From DATARH01 sp963746885 (GTDB lineage Bacteria > Pseudomonadota > Alphaproteobacteria > ATCC43930 > CGMCC-115725): a DNA stretch of 64,000 nucleotides. The stretch lies in contig CAVVDM010000006.1 of assembly GCA_963746885.1 (NCBI GenBank), positions 372,001 to 436,000 on the forward strand, in the 5' to 3' direction. Within the stretch, counting starts at the first letter, position 1. Each line of letters begins with the position of its first letter. Below, in pieces: positions 26,714 through 36,720 of this stretch. Below the pieces are notes generated by a model. It ran no database searches, was not told the origin of the DNA, and worked only from the letters and a program-made list of their open reading frames with translations. A program made the translations under genes and the position numbers.

Positions 26714-28474
26714 ATGCCCTACGCCGCCCCGGTAGACGAGATGCGCTTCGTGATCGACACGGTGGCATCGCTCGACGGGCTGGTCGAGCCCGATCTTGCC
26801 GACGCGATCCTCGATGAGGCGGCGAAATTCGCCGCGGCCGAGCTCGATCCGCTGAACCAGACGGCGGACCGGATCGGCAGCGTCTTGGAAAACGGCGTCG
26901 TGCGTACCCCGCCCGGGTTTCGCGAAGCCTATCGCCGCTATGTCGAGGCCGGTTGGATGGGGCTGCAGTGCGACCCCGCGCATGGTGGCCAGGGCCTGCC
27001 CTTGTCGCTGGCGACCGCGGTGGTCGAGATGTGGAACTCGGCCTGCATGGGCTGGGCCCTGTGTCCACTCCTCAATTTCGGTGCGATCGAACTCTTGCAG
27101 GCGCACGGCTCGGACGAGCAGAAGCGGCTGTATCTGGAAAAACTCGTCGCCGGCGAATGGACCGGGACGATGAACCTGACCGAGCCGCAGGCCGGCTCCG
27201 ATCTCGGCGCGCTGCGGACGCGAGCGGCGCCGGCGCGCGATGCCCGTTGGGGCGAGCATTACCGGATCTCCGGCCAGAAGATCTTCATCACCTACGGCGA
27301 CCACGACCTGACCGACAACATCGTCCACATGGTGCTGGCGCGCACCCCGGACGCGCCGCCGGGCAGCCGCGGCATCTCGTTGTTCCTGGTGCCGAAATTT
27401 CTCCCCGACGCGGACGGGCGACCGGGCGAGCGCAACGATCTGCGGCCATTGCGGGTCGAAGAAAAGCTCGGCATCCATGCCTCGCCTACCTGCGTCATGT
27501 CCTACGGCGAGGGAGAGGGCGCGGTCGGCTGGCGCATCGGCGCGGAAAACCGCGGCCTCGAATGCATGTTCACGATGATGAACAGCGAGCGCCTGCTGGT
27601 TGGCTTGCAGGGGGTGGCAATCGCCGAGCGCGCCTACCAGCAGGCGCGCGAGTACGCCCGCACGAGGGTGCAGGGGCAGCCGGCCGGGACGCAGCGCGGC
27701 GCCGGTGCGCTGCCCATCATCCACCATCCCGACGTGCGCCGGATGCTGCTGTCGATGCGTGCGGGCTGCGAGGCGATGCGGGCCGTGACTTACTTCGCCG
27801 CCGCAGCGATCGACGCGAGCCGGCGCACAGGCGACGGCAAGGCGCGGGCGAGCGCCCAGCAGCGGGCCGACCTGCTGATCCCGGTGGTCAAGGCATGGTG
27901 CACCGATCTCGGCGTCGAGATCGCCTCGACCGGCATCCAGGTGCATGGCGGTATGGGCTACATCGAGGAAACCGGCGCCGCGCAATATTGGCGCGACGCG
28001 CGCATCGCGCCAATCTACGAGGGCACCAACGGCATCCAGGCCAACGACCTAGTCGGCCGCAAGCTCGGCCGCGACCAGGGCGAGGCGGCGCGCGACTTGT
28101 TCCTTGAGATGCGGCCGATCCTGGCCGAGATCGGCGGCAAGGCCGAATGGGAGGCGATGCATCGCGGCCTGGCCGAGGGGCTCGACGCGCTGGAGCGCGC
28201 GACCGAGTGGCTGGTCGAGGCCGATCCGGCGCTCGCCGCGGCGGGCGCCACGCCCTACCTCGCTCTGTTCGGCACGGTCATCGGCGGCTGGCTGATGACG
28301 CGCCTTGCCCTGGCAGCCCAGGCAGCCGCACAAGACCGCGGCGGCGACTTTGCGCTGGCAAAGCGCGCCACCGCGCGCTTCTACGCCGAGCATTATCTGG
28401 CCCGCGCCCCTTCCTACCTGCCGGCGATCATGGGGGGTGAAACCGTGCTCGGTTTCGATCCGGACCTGCTGTAG
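26714..28474 (+). CDS. Large acyl-CoA dehydrogenase with C-terminal extension (DmdC-like, 586 aa)
   Basis: Long-form acyl-CoA dehydrogenase (586 residues instead of about 390). It has the start MPYAAPVDEMRFVID, the GTMNLTEPQAGSDLGALRT and IFITYGDHDLTDNIVHMVLA segments, the catalytic-region IAPIYEGTNGIQANDLVGRK with the Glu of YEGT, and a C-terminal helical extension. This architecture is that of 3-methylmercaptopropionyl-CoA dehydrogenase (DmdC) and related long-chain FadE proteins. The start is ATG 26714. DMSP-pathway involvement is only one possibility, as no other dmd gene is here. The DMT exporter follows 15 bases later. Confidence 0.9.
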   Translation: MPYAAPVDEMRFVIDTVASLDGLVEPDLADAILDEAAKFAAAELDPLNQTADRIGSVLENGVVRTPPGFREAYRRYVEAGWMGLQCDPAHGGQGLPLSLATAVVEMWNSACMGWALCPLLNFGAIELLQAHGSDEQKRLYLEKLVAGEWTGTMNLTEPQAGSDLGALRTRAAPARDARWGEHYRISGQKIFITYGDHDLTDNIVHMVLARTPDAPPGSRGISLFLVPKFLPDADGRPGERNDLRPLRVEEKLGIHASPTCVMSYGEGEGAVGWRIGAENRGLECMFTMMNSERLLVGLQGVAIAERAYQQAREYARTRVQGQPAGTQRGAGALPIIHHPDVRRMLLSMRAGCEAMRAVTYFAAAAIDASRRTGDGKARASAQQRADLLIPVVKAWCTDLGVEIASTGIQVHGGMGYIEETGAAQYWRDARIAPIYEGTNGIQANDLVGRKLGRDQGEAARDLFLEMRPILAEIGGKAEWEAMHRGLAEGLDALERATEWLVEADPALAAAGATPYLALFGTVIGGWLMTRLALAAQAAAQDRGGDFALAKRATARFYAEHYLARAPSYLPAIMGGETVLGFDPDLL

Positions 28475-28489
28475 GAGCCGGCTGGGACC

Positions 28490-29430
28490 GTGGCCGCCAC
28501 CCTTCGCCCCACGGCCCGGGTCGACAACGTCAGGCTCGGCATTCTCTACATGGTGGCCTCGGTCTTTCTGTTCTCGATCCAGAACGCGATCGGGAAATGG
28601 CTGGCGCAGACCTATCCGATCCCGATGCTGGTGTTTTTCCGCAGCGCTGTGGCGCTGTTGCCGTCCTATCTGCTGGTGCTGCACGCCGGCGGCAAGTCGG
28701 TATTGCGCACCAGCCGGCCGGGCGCGCAATTCGGACGCGCCGTCATCTGGGGCGGCTCCAACGTCGCCTCGTTCTTCGCCTACCACCTGTTGCCATTGGC
28801 CGACGCAGTGGCGCTGACCTTCGCCGCGCCGCTGTTCCTGACCGCGCTGTCATGGCCGATCCTCAAGGAGGCAGTCGGGCGGCCGCGCTGGATCGCGGTG
28901 TCGGTCGGGCTTTGTCGGGGTGTTGGCGATGGCGCATCCGAGCGGCGCCGGCAGCACGCTCGGCATGGCGTGCGCGCTGGCCTGCGCCGGCTGCAACGCG
29001 GTCGGCACGCTGACCGTGCGCGACCTGTACCCGCACCGACCCGACCGCCTCGATCGTGTTCTATACGGCGCTGTTCATGGCGCTGATGGCGCTGCCGGTA
29101 TTGCCGTTTTTCTGGGTCACGCCGGGGCCGCTCGACTTTGCGCTGTTCTGCTCGATCGGCCTGATTGGAGGGGTGTCGCAATACTGGACGACGCAGGCGC
29201 TCTATTACGCGCCGGCAGCGGCGGTGTCGCCGTTCAACTACACGGCGCTGCTGTGGAGCTCGCTGCTCGGGTTCGCGGTGTGGAGCGAATTGCCGACCGT
29301 GCCGATGCTGGTCGGCGCGACAATCGTGACGTTGAGCGGGCTCTACCTCTTGCGCCACGAAGCCTTCCGGCGCGGCCCGCCGCGCCCGGCCGCCGGTCCG
29401 CCCGCGGCGACGACGCGGCCGGCGCGGTAG
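28490..29430 (+). CDS. DMT superfamily (EamA) transporter; two frameshifts near 28912 and 29045
   Basis: Ten-helix drug/metabolite exporter built from two EamA repeats. The first repeat includes LGILYMVASVFLFSIQNAIGKW and LTFAAPLFLTALSWPILKE, the second FYTALFMALMALPVLPFFW, WTTQALYYAPAAAVSPFNYT and ATIVTLSGLYLLR. The frame changes twice by one extra base, near 28912 (after RWIAVSVGL) and 29045 (before FYTALFM). Length would be about 313 residues. The start is GTG 28490. It is probably co-transcribed with the large acyl-CoA dehydrogenase, possibly exporting an intermediate. Confidence 0.83.
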
Positions 29431-29436
29431 CAGCCG

Positions 29437-29823
29437 CTAAACGAGCGCGGCGAAAATCACGACGAGGCCGACAACCGAGACCGCCCACGCCAGGGTGCGC
29501 AGCCAGGGAATGCCGGCAAGGTAGATCAGCCAATGCGCCAGCCGGCCCCAGAAGAACAGCTGCGCGCCGACCAGCGTTGCCGCATTGGCCTTGCCCGCGA
29601 CCTGCGCGATCAACACCAGCGCAATAAATAGTGGCAGGCTCTCCAGCATGTTGCGGTGCGCCCGCGCGGCGCGGCCGGCAAAGCCGGTCAGTCCGATCGC
29701 TCCCTCGCGATTGCCGGCCAGCGTCGGCAACCCGACCGCAACGGTGGCCGCGAGGGCGGCAACGACCACCTCGACGAAGGTCAGCGCGACGGTCCACAGC
29801 AGCAGCTTCAAATCCGGGGTCAT
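29437..29823 (-). CDS. MAPEG family membrane protein
   Basis: Four-helix membrane protein of the MAPEG family (membrane-associated proteins in eicosanoid and glutathione metabolism), 128 residues from ATG 29823. It shows the family core LTGFAGRAARAHRNMLESLPLF, with R and N residues of the glutathione-binding face, and the later FFWGRLAHWLIYLAGIPWLRT. Bacterial members are mostly uncharacterised and may act as glutathione-dependent transferases or peroxidases. It converges on the DMT gene with a six-base gap. Confidence 0.9.
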   Translation of the reverse strand: MTPDLKLLLWTVALTFVEVVVAALAATVAVGLPTLAGNREGAIGLTGFAGRAARAHRNMLESLPLFIALVLIAQVAGKANAATLVGAQLFFWGRLAHWLIYLAGIPWLRTLAWAVSVVGLVVIFAALV

Positions 29824-29927
29824 GGCAGCGTCCCCCCGATCTGCGCCCGGCTCGCTATGGCCGGGCGCGTTCATTACGCCGTCATTCTACACCCTACCGC
29901 GGCGGCGGAAAATTGCCGCCAACGGAG

Positions 29928-31170
29928 CTACTCGGCGGCCTGCGGCATCTTTTTCAGGTCGGTCGAGTATTTCAGATGCACCGGCGCGTTGGTCTCGAAC
30001 GGGTCGTTGAGGCCGAGTTCCTTGCCGATCTCGCGCATCGCCGGCATGACCTCCTGGCCCAAGAGGCGGATGCAGGTGCGGGCATCCTCGTTCGAAACCG
30101 TGCCGTCATTGCCCCAGATGCCGTAGATGCTCGGGCGGGTCTCTTCGAGCACGTGGCGCAATTTCGGGATGACCGTCTTCGGCGTGCCGAAGAAGATGCG
30201 GCCGTCGGCGACCTGCTGCTCGAAGGTCGGCCGGCCGCGCGGGTTCTCCGCCCGCCCGACCGCGAACTCGACAAAGTTGCGGCGCAGGGAGGGAGAGAAA
30301 TAACCCGACGGGTTGGCCCATACCGGATGGGCAAGGCCGGTGAACTCGCCCTGCATCCACAGGAACTGGCGGGCGTTTTTCTCGGCCTTTTCCTCGCTGT
30401 CGGAGACATGCACCTGCTGGAGATAGCCGCGGTTTTCGGGGCCGGCCTCGTAGCCGGTCTCCAGCGCGACCTTGTCGTACAATTCCCAGATCTTCTTGGT
30501 CGCCTCGATCGAGGTGTTCAGCGCGATGTAGGGATAGCGCTGCTTTGCCGCCCAGATGATCGTCTCCTGGCTGAGGACGCCGGGGATCCACACCCGCGGA
30601 TAGGGCTTCTGCAACGGCACCGCCCACGGGTTGACGACGCGGTGCTGGTAGTGCGTCGCCCTCCCAGCGGAACGGCCCCTCGCGCGTCCAGGCCGCAACG
30701 ATCAGATCGTGCGCCTCCTCGAAGCGCTCGCGGTTGAAGGCCGGGTTGACGCCGTTGGCGAGCTGCTCCTGGCCGCCGCCGCGGACAAAGCCGGAAACCA
30801 GCCGGCCCTTCGAGATCATGTCGATCATCGCCAGCTCTTCGGCGAGCCGCACCGGGTTCTCGGCCAGCGGCAGCGGATTGCCGAGCATCACGATCTTCGC
30901 CTTCTTGGTCACCGCGGCGAGGATCGCGGCAAAGATGTTGGCCTTCGCCTGCATGCAGAACGGCGCGTTGTGGTGCTCGTTCAGCATGAAGCCTTCGACG
31001 CCCTGTTCTTCGGCGTAGATGTAATGCTCAAGGTACTCGTTATAGAGCCGGCTGCCGGCCACCGGGTCGAAGTGCTTGTTCGAGAACATCAGCGCGGTAT
31101 GGCCGGTCTCGAGCCCGATATCGGCCGGGTAGGCGGACATCGGCTGCTCGGTGAAATACATCACATGCAT
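29928..31170 (-). CDS. LLM class flavin-dependent oxidoreductase; one frameshift near 30658
   Basis: Luciferase-like TIM-barrel monooxygenase using reduced flavin. The N-terminus (MHVMYFTEQPMSAYP, EEQGVEGFMLNEHHNAPFCM, MLGNPLPLAENPVRLAEELA, DMISKGRLVSGFVRGGGQEQ) is followed, after one extra base near 30658, by HYQHRVVNPWAVPLQKPYPR and a C-terminus IFFGTPKTVIPKLRHVLEET. About 413 residues in total. It lies 39 bases after an alpha/beta hydrolase whose nucleophile position is glycine; the pair is probably one operon acting on the same substrate, which is unknown. Confidence 0.87.
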
Positions 31171-31209
31171 GGCGTTCTCCTCTAATCGCGAGCGTTCGGA
31201 GAGATCGGA

Positions 31210-31986
31210 TCAGTTCTGTGCGAGGAACGGGGTGACAAGACGGGCCAGCGCTTCCGGCTGTTCCATATCGACGCAATGGCCGGCGGCGGCGACGGTCTCG
31301 AACCGTGCCTCGCGCAACGCCCGGGCATAAACCTCGCCGGCGCTCTTGGGCACGATCCTGTCGTCGTCGCCCCACACGACCAGCGCCGGGGCGCGCACCC
31401 CGCCGAGCAGATGCGGCAGGGTCTGGCTGTACATGTAGGGCTTCCAGGCGATGCGAAAGCTCATCTCGCGGCACATGTCCCAGACTTCCAGCTGGTCGGT
31501 CGAGACGTTGCCGTAGACCCGGGTGAACGCCGCCGGGTCGTGGAAACCGGCCTGCGCGTAGTCGATATAGCTGACGATCGCCTGGTCGAAGATGTCGCCC
31601 TCGGGCGGCTTGACGCCCATCGCGCCGACCAGCACCAGGCGATGGAAGTCGCGCGGCGCCAATGCCGCCATCTCGGCCGCAATCCAGCCGCCGAAGCCGA
31701 GCCCGACGAGGCCGGGGCGCTCGATGCCGAGATCGGCCAGCAGCCACTGATAGAGCGCTGCGATGTCGCGCGGATGGCGCATCCACTGCGGCCGGTCCGG
31801 GGCGCCGAAGCCAGGATGTTGCGGCACGATCACGTCGAACTTGTCGGCCAGCGCGTCGTAAAACGGCAGGCGATCGAGGCTGCCGATGTCGTGGTGCAAC
31901 ACCAGCACCGCCCGGCCGCTGCCGCCGCGCTGCAGCCGCAGCTTGACCTCGCCGAGTTCGATCGTGTGTTCGCTCCACCCCGCCAT
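31210..31986 (-). CDS. Alpha/beta hydrolase-fold protein without the nucleophile serine
   Basis: Alpha/beta hydrolase fold protein of 258 residues from ATG 31986, which has an AAGG ribosome site upstream (a GTG at 31995 is an alternative). The nucleophile elbow, normally GxSxG, reads LVGLGFGGWIAAE, so glycine replaces serine. Other triad positions remain: Asp in VVWGDDDRIVP and His in AAGHCVDMEQPEA. The protein is thus unlikely to be an ordinary esterase; it may be a decarboxylase or cofactor-less enzyme, or a non-catalytic partner of the adjacent LLM flavoenzyme. Confidence 0.83.
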   Translation of the reverse strand: MAGWSEHTIELGEVKLRLQRGGSGRAVLVLHHDIGSLDRLPFYDALADKFDVIVPQHPGFGAPDRPQWMRHPRDIAALYQWLLADLGIERPGLVGLGFGGWIAAEMAALAPRDFHRLVLVGAMGVKPPEGDIFDQAIVSYIDYAQAGFHDPAAFTRVYGNVSTDQLEVWDMCREMSFRIAWKPYMYSQTLPHLLGGVRAPALVVWGDDDRIVPKSAGEVYARALREARFETVAAAGHCVDMEQPEALARLVTPFLAQN

Positions 31987-32145
31987 TGCCGCCACCTTCT
32001 TTTGTGAACACCGTTCAGCCTAGCCCGCCGCCTCGCCGGGCGACAATCAACGATCGAGCATCGCAGGGTTGCGGATCGTAAGGAAGCATATCTATAAGCC
32101 AGCTTACCAATACCGGTGGAGACGCCGCTGCAAGCCTCGCCGTGC

Positions 32146-32748
32146 TCACGGCGCGAAGCGAAACTCCTGGGCCGCGTCGATCAGCCATTCGGCGAGCCAG
32201 CGCGCCGCCGAGCGGTGCACCAGAAGCCGGTAGAGCGGCGCGGCACTGAGCTGGTCGATGATCACCGGCAGGCGGGCAAATACTGTCTGCGCGCATCGGC
32301 CGGGGCCGAACGCGCGCGGATGCAGGTCGAGGCCGCAGCCTTTTTCGAGGAGTTGCCGCGCCGCGGGGCCGCCGATCTCGATGATGGCGCGGCTCGCCGA
32401 CAGGTCGACGGCGGCGGCGTGGCGGCTCGCCAGCGCCCGCGACAGGCGGCCCATCAGGTCGGGAATGCCGCGCTCGGGGGCGGTCACCAGCCACTCGTCG
32501 GGGCCGAGCCACAACGTGCGCAATTCGCGCATGCTGGCGACCCGGTTGGGCTGCAACGGCAATGGCACGCCGGCAACATAGGCCGGGACCGGCGGCTTGA
32601 GCCGGATACCGATCTGCTCGGCAAAGCGCACTTCGCCGAGCGCCAGCGCCAAGGTGTCGCCCGATGCGGCCGGCAGCCCCCACGGCAGTAGCCCGCCGAG
32701 CGGCGAGCGGCGGGGGGTGGAGGCGGCTTCGGCGGCGACGGCCTTCAT
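32146..32748 (-). CDS. soxG: Sarcosine oxidase gamma subunit
   Basis: Gamma subunit of heterotetrameric sarcosine oxidase, 200 residues. It has RSPLGGLLPWGLPAAS near the N-terminus, LWLGPDEWLVTAPE, AVDLSASRAIIEIGGPAARQLLEKGCGLDLHP and the C-terminal FRFAP ending. The family is related to the T-protein/aminomethyltransferase fold. It normally follows soxA directly, but here 680 bases with two opposite-strand genes separate it, so it must have its own promoter or rely on long readthrough. Confidence 0.9.
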   Translation of the reverse strand: MKAVAAEAASTPRRSPLGGLLPWGLPAASGDTLALALGEVRFAEQIGIRLKPPVPAYVAGVPLPLQPNRVASMRELRTLWLGPDEWLVTAPERGIPDLMGRLSRALASRHAAAVDLSASRAIIEIGGPAARQLLEKGCGLDLHPRAFGPGRCAQTVFARLPVIIDQLSAAPLYRLLVHRSAARWLAEWLIDAAQEFRFAP

Positions 32749-32806
32749 CAGATGTCAGCTATTTCCGGCTAGACTGCGCTTCGCTGCAAGCGCTTTGGAG
32801 GGCGCA

Positions 32807-33133
32807 ATGATTGTCGTCACCACCGAGAACATACCCCATTACCGCGTGCTCGAGGTCAAGGGCCAGTGCTTTGGCGTGGTCGTGCGCAGCCGCGGTCTGG
32901 GCGGCAACATCATGGCCGGGCTGCGCTCGATCGTCGGCGGCGAGATCCACGAATACACCCAGTTGCTCGAGGAGGCGAGGCGCCACGCGGTCGACCGGCT
33001 GGTCACCAATGCGCGCCTGATGGGCGCCAACGCGGTGTTGATGATGCGCTTCGATTCGGCCGAGATCGGGCAGACGATGAGCGAGATCGTTGCCTACGGC
33101 ACCGCCGCAATCGTCGAGCACGTCCCGGGATGA
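32807..33133 (+). CDS. YbjQ/UPF0145 family protein
   Basis: A 108-residue protein of the YbjQ (heavy-metal-binding-like) family: VTTENIPHYRVLEVKGQCFG, GLGGNIMAGLRSIVGGEIHEY, LVTNARLMGANAVLMMRFDS and a terminal IVAYGTAAIVE. The fold is a small pentameric alpha/beta module; the proposed metal binding is not proven. ATG 32807 has a GGAGGG ribosome site. Its stop overlaps the start of a membrane protein gene (ATGA), forming a two-gene unit inserted on the opposite strand between soxA and soxG. Confidence 0.93.
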   Translation: MIVVTTENIPHYRVLEVKGQCFGVVVRSRGLGGNIMAGLRSIVGGEIHEYTQLLEEARRHAVDRLVTNARLMGANAVLMMRFDSAEIGQTMSEIVAYGTAAIVEHVPG

Positions 33134-33426
33134 GCGGCTCGGTGCTGCGCCCGGCTCTGCTGGTGGTCGGCGGCATTCTCGTGGCCGGCGGCGCGCTGGC
33201 GGCACTCGCGACATGCAGCGTCGCCGCGTTCATGGCCGTGGGCTGGGGCATCGTTCTGCTGATCGGCCTCGCCATCGAGCGCTGGCGCTACAAGAAGCTG
33301 GCGGATCGGCCGCCCGGCCCCGAGTGGATCGCCACCGACGAACGCTTCATCGACCCCGAATCGGGCCGCCCGGTCACCGTCTACCAGCACCCCCGCACCG
33401 GCGAGCGCCGCTACGTCGCGGCGTAA
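33130..33426 (+). CDS. Small membrane protein coupled to YbjQ
   Basis: A 98-residue protein with two hydrophobic segments: residues about 6-30 (LRPALLVVGGILVAGGALAAL) and 31-48 (AAFMAVGWGIVLLIGLAI), followed by a basic RWRYKK and a hydrophilic tail with FIDPESGRPVTVYQHPRTGERRYV. The tail resembles a short repeat found in alphaproteobacterial membrane proteins. The start ATG overlaps the YbjQ stop by four bases, so translation is coupled. I do not recognise a named family. Confidence 0.75.
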   Translation: MSGSVLRPALLVVGGILVAGGALAALATCSVAAFMAVGWGIVLLIGLAIERWRYKKLADRPPGPEWIATDERFIDPESGRPVTVYQHPRTGERRYVAA

Positions 33427-33432
33427 AGCGGC

Positions 33433-36420
33433 TCACCCGTCGCGCCGCCTTCCGTCGAGGTCGTAGAAGACGGGCGGGCAGATGTGGGCGGCGATGATGC
33501 GGTCGGCGAGCGGCGCCCAGACCGGCTCGCCGTGGCGCGAGCGGCCACCCTCGACCAGCGCCAGCGCGAAGCTGCGGCCGAGGCGGGGACCGTAATAGCC
33601 CGACGTGACGTGGCCGATCATCGGCAAAGGCGGGGTGCCACCCAGTTCGGCGACGAGTTGCGCGCCTTCGGGCAGGATTTCCTCCGGGTCGTCGGGCAGG
33701 AGGCCCACCAGCTGCTTGCGGCCGGGGCGCACGAGGTCGCGGCGCCGCAACGAGCGGCGGCCGAGAAAGTCGCGGCCGGGGTCGTCGAGGTCGCGTCCGA
33801 TCAGCGCGCCCAGGCCGAGGTCGAGCGGCGTCACCGAGCCGTCGGTCTCCTGGCCGATCAGGATATAGCCCTTCTCGGCGCGCATGACATGCATCGCCTC
33901 GGTGCCGTAGGGGGTGATGCCGAACCCCGCCCCGACCGCAATCAGCCGCTCCCACAGCGCGAGGCCGTGGTCGGCGGGCACATTGATTTCGTAGGCGAGT
34001 TCGCCCGAAAAGCTGATGCGGAAGATGCGCGCCGGGATGCCGGCGATGTCGGCCTCGCGCACGCACATATAGGGGAAGCGGGCCGGGTCGAGCCCCAGGC
34101 TCGTCAGCACGCCGCGGGCACGCGGGCCGACCAGGGTCAGGTTGGCCCATTGCTCGGTCAGCGCGGTGCAGAACACGTCGAGATCGGTCCACTCGGTCTG
34201 CAGCCATTCCTCGAGCCAGTCGAGCACGGCGCCGGCATTGCCGGTCGTCGTCGTCAGCAGGAAACGGTCGGGCAGCGAGGCGGCTGATGACGCCGTCGTC
34301 GAACACCATGCCGTCGTCGCGGCACATGACCCCGTAGCGGCAGCGCCCGACCGCCAAATTGTGCAGCCGGTTGATGTAGATGCGGTCGAGAAAGCGGGCC
34401 GCGTCGCGGCCGGCGACCACGATCTTGCCGAGGGTCGAGGCGTCGAGAAGGGCGACGCCGTCGCGCGCGGCGAGGCATTCGCGCCTCACCGCCGCCGCCA
34501 TCGGCTCGCCGCGCCGCGGGTAGTAGCGCGCCCGCCGCCACTGCCCGACATCCTCGAACACGGCGCCAGCGGCAACATGCCAGTCGTGCATCGGCGTGAT
34601 CCGCGCCGGGTCGGCGAGCGGGCCGCGCTCGCGCCCGGCAAGCAGACCGTAGGCGACCGGCACGTAAGGCGGGCGAAACGTGGTGGTGCCGGTCGCGGCG
34701 ATCTCTCGGCCGGTCGCGGCGGCGAGCAGCGCGAGGCCGGCGATGTTGCCGGTCTTGCCCTGGTCGGTGCCCATGCCGAGCGTCGTGTAGCGCTTCAGGT
34801 GCTCGATCGCGGCGTAGCCCTCGCGCGCCGCAAGCGCGATGTCGGCGGCGGTCACATCGTTGTGCAGGTCGACAAAGGCGCGGCGGGCATCGCGGCGCGA
34901 CAATGGCGGCAGCACAAGCGGCCCCGGCGCGGATTCCGCGGCGTCCTCGACCGCCGGCAGCGCAGGGCTGGCGGCAGCAAAGCCGCACAGCGCGGCGGCA
35001 CGGGCGCCCGCTGCGGCGCCTTCGGCGAGGCAGGCGGCGAGCGCGAAGCTGCCGCATGCCGCGCCGGCGCATTCCACCGCCGCCGTCAATGCCGTCCGGG
35101 ACGAAGGCGGCAAGCTGTTCATCGAAGCGCAGCCGGCCCTGCGCCTGCGCGTAGAGGTGCAATGTCGGGTTCCAGCCGCCCGAGACGGCGAGCAAGTCGC
35201 AATCGATCGAAGTGCCGCGATGCCCGGCCAGCGGCTGCAGCCGCACCCGGCGCAACCCGGCGCGGCCGGCGGTCCCGGCAACCACGTGCCCGGAATAGAC
35301 CGGGATGCCGGCGACCAGCCGGCGCACCGTCTCCCCTGCCTCCGGGCGCGGGTCGACGATTGCGGCAACCGCCGCACCGGCGGCGGCCAGCGCGGCAGCG
35401 AGCGGATAGGCGTCGTCGTTGTTGGCGAACAGCACCGCGCGCCGGCCCGGCATCACGGCATAGCGGTGCAGATAGGTTGCGGCGGCGCTCGCCAGCATGA
35501 TGCCCGGGCGGTCGTTGTCGGCGAAGACGAGAGGCCGCTCCAAGGCGCCGGTCGCCAGCACGACGCGGCGGGCGCGGATGTGCCACAGGCGCTGGCGCGG
35601 CAGCCCGGCGGGCGCGGTGGGCCCGAGCAACTCGCCGACCCGCTCGACCGCGACGAGGTAATTGCCGTCGTACTGGCCGACGACCGTGGTGGCGGGCAGC
35701 AGCCGCGTTTCGCGGCAGGGATGCCAGCTCGGCGACGGACGCCGATGCCCAGGCGGCGCCGTCGCCGTGGCCGATACGGCAGGGACGCTGCAACAGCGCA
35801 CCGCCGAACGCCGTGTCGCTGTCGGCCAGGATCACGCGGGCGCCGCTGCGCCCGGCCGCGAGCGCGGCGGCAAGCCCGGACGGACCGCCGCCGACCACCA
35901 GCACGTCGCAATGGGCGTGGCATTTGTCGTAGCGCGACGGGTCTGGCAGCGCGGGCGCCTGGCCGAGCCCGGCCAGATGACGCAGTGCCGGCTCCCACAG
36001 CGCTCGCCACAATGCCGGCGGCTGCATGAAGGTCTTGTAGTAGAAGCCGGCCGGCAGCAGCGGCGCAAAGCCGGCCAGCCAGCCGCCCCAAGATCGACGC
36101 GCGAGGCTCGGCCAGGCATGCTGGCTCGCCGCCCGCAGCCCGTCATAGAGCGCGATCTCGGTCGGCCGCCGGTTGGGCTCGGTGTGGCCGCCGGTTTCGA
36201 GCTGGACCAGCGCCGACGGCTCCTCAGGCCCGGCCGAGATGATGCCGCGCGGGCGGTGGTACTTGAAGCTGCGGGCAACCAGCCGCACGCCGTTGGCGAG
36301 CAAGGCTGAGGCCAGCGTGTCGCCGGGGTGGCCCTCATAGCCGCGTCCGTCGAACCGGAAGTTGAGAAGCCGGGTACGGTCGATCGCGCCGCCGACCTGC
36401 AGGCGAAACGGTTGGGTCAC
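33433..36420 (-). CDS. soxA: Sarcosine oxidase alpha subunit; three frameshifts near 35728, 35090 and 34277
   Basis: Large subunit (about 995 residues) of heterotetrameric sarcosine oxidase, which demethylates sarcosine to glycine, passing the methyl group to tetrahydrofolate. The N-terminal region HPGDTLASALLANGVRLVAR is followed by a Rossmann VVGGGPSGLAAALAAGRSG, a pyridine-nucleotide-binding middle part (YLHRYAVMPGRRAVLFANND) and a C-terminal aminomethyltransferase-like domain (IFRISFSGELAYEINVPADHG, GLGALIGRDLDDPGRDFLGR). Each of the three frame changes is one extra base. The start ATG overlaps the soxD stop (ATGA). Confidence 0.9.
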
Positions 36421-36707
36421 GGCGGGAGATCGCTGCGTCCGGGCTGCGGTTCGCCGATCCGGTAGGCGGCGAGAATCTTGTGCGAGACCGTGTCGCGCAA
36501 CAGGGTGAACCAGCGCCGGCAGCCGGCATTGTGCACCCAGCGCTCGGCCAGAACGCCCTTCGGGTTGGCACGCATGTAGAGGTAGTCGGCCCAGGCCGCG
36601 TCATCGACCGCATCGGGATCGGCCGGGCGGGCAATATGCGCTTCGCCGCCGTAATGGAACTCAACCTCGTCGCGCGGCCCGCACCACGGGCAAGGGATCA
36701 GCAGCAT
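36417..36707 (-). CDS. soxD: Sarcosine oxidase delta subunit
   Basis: Small zinc-binding subunit of heterotetrameric sarcosine oxidase, 96 residues. Zinc-ligand-type residues are visible in LLIPCPWCGPRDEVEFHYGGEAH (Cys6, Cys9 and the later His) and in WVHNAGCRRWF. The characteristic YLYMRANPKGVLAERW and FTLLRDTVSHKILAAYRIGE are present. It overlaps soxA by four bases (ATGA) and lies 13 bases after soxB, giving the order soxB-soxD-soxA. Confidence 0.95.
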   Translation of the reverse strand: MLLIPCPWCGPRDEVEFHYGGEAHIARPADPDAVDDAAWADYLYMRANPKGVLAERWVHNAGCRRWFTLLRDTVSHKILAAYRIGEPQPGRSDLPP

Positions 36708-36720
36708 GGTCCGGAGCCCC

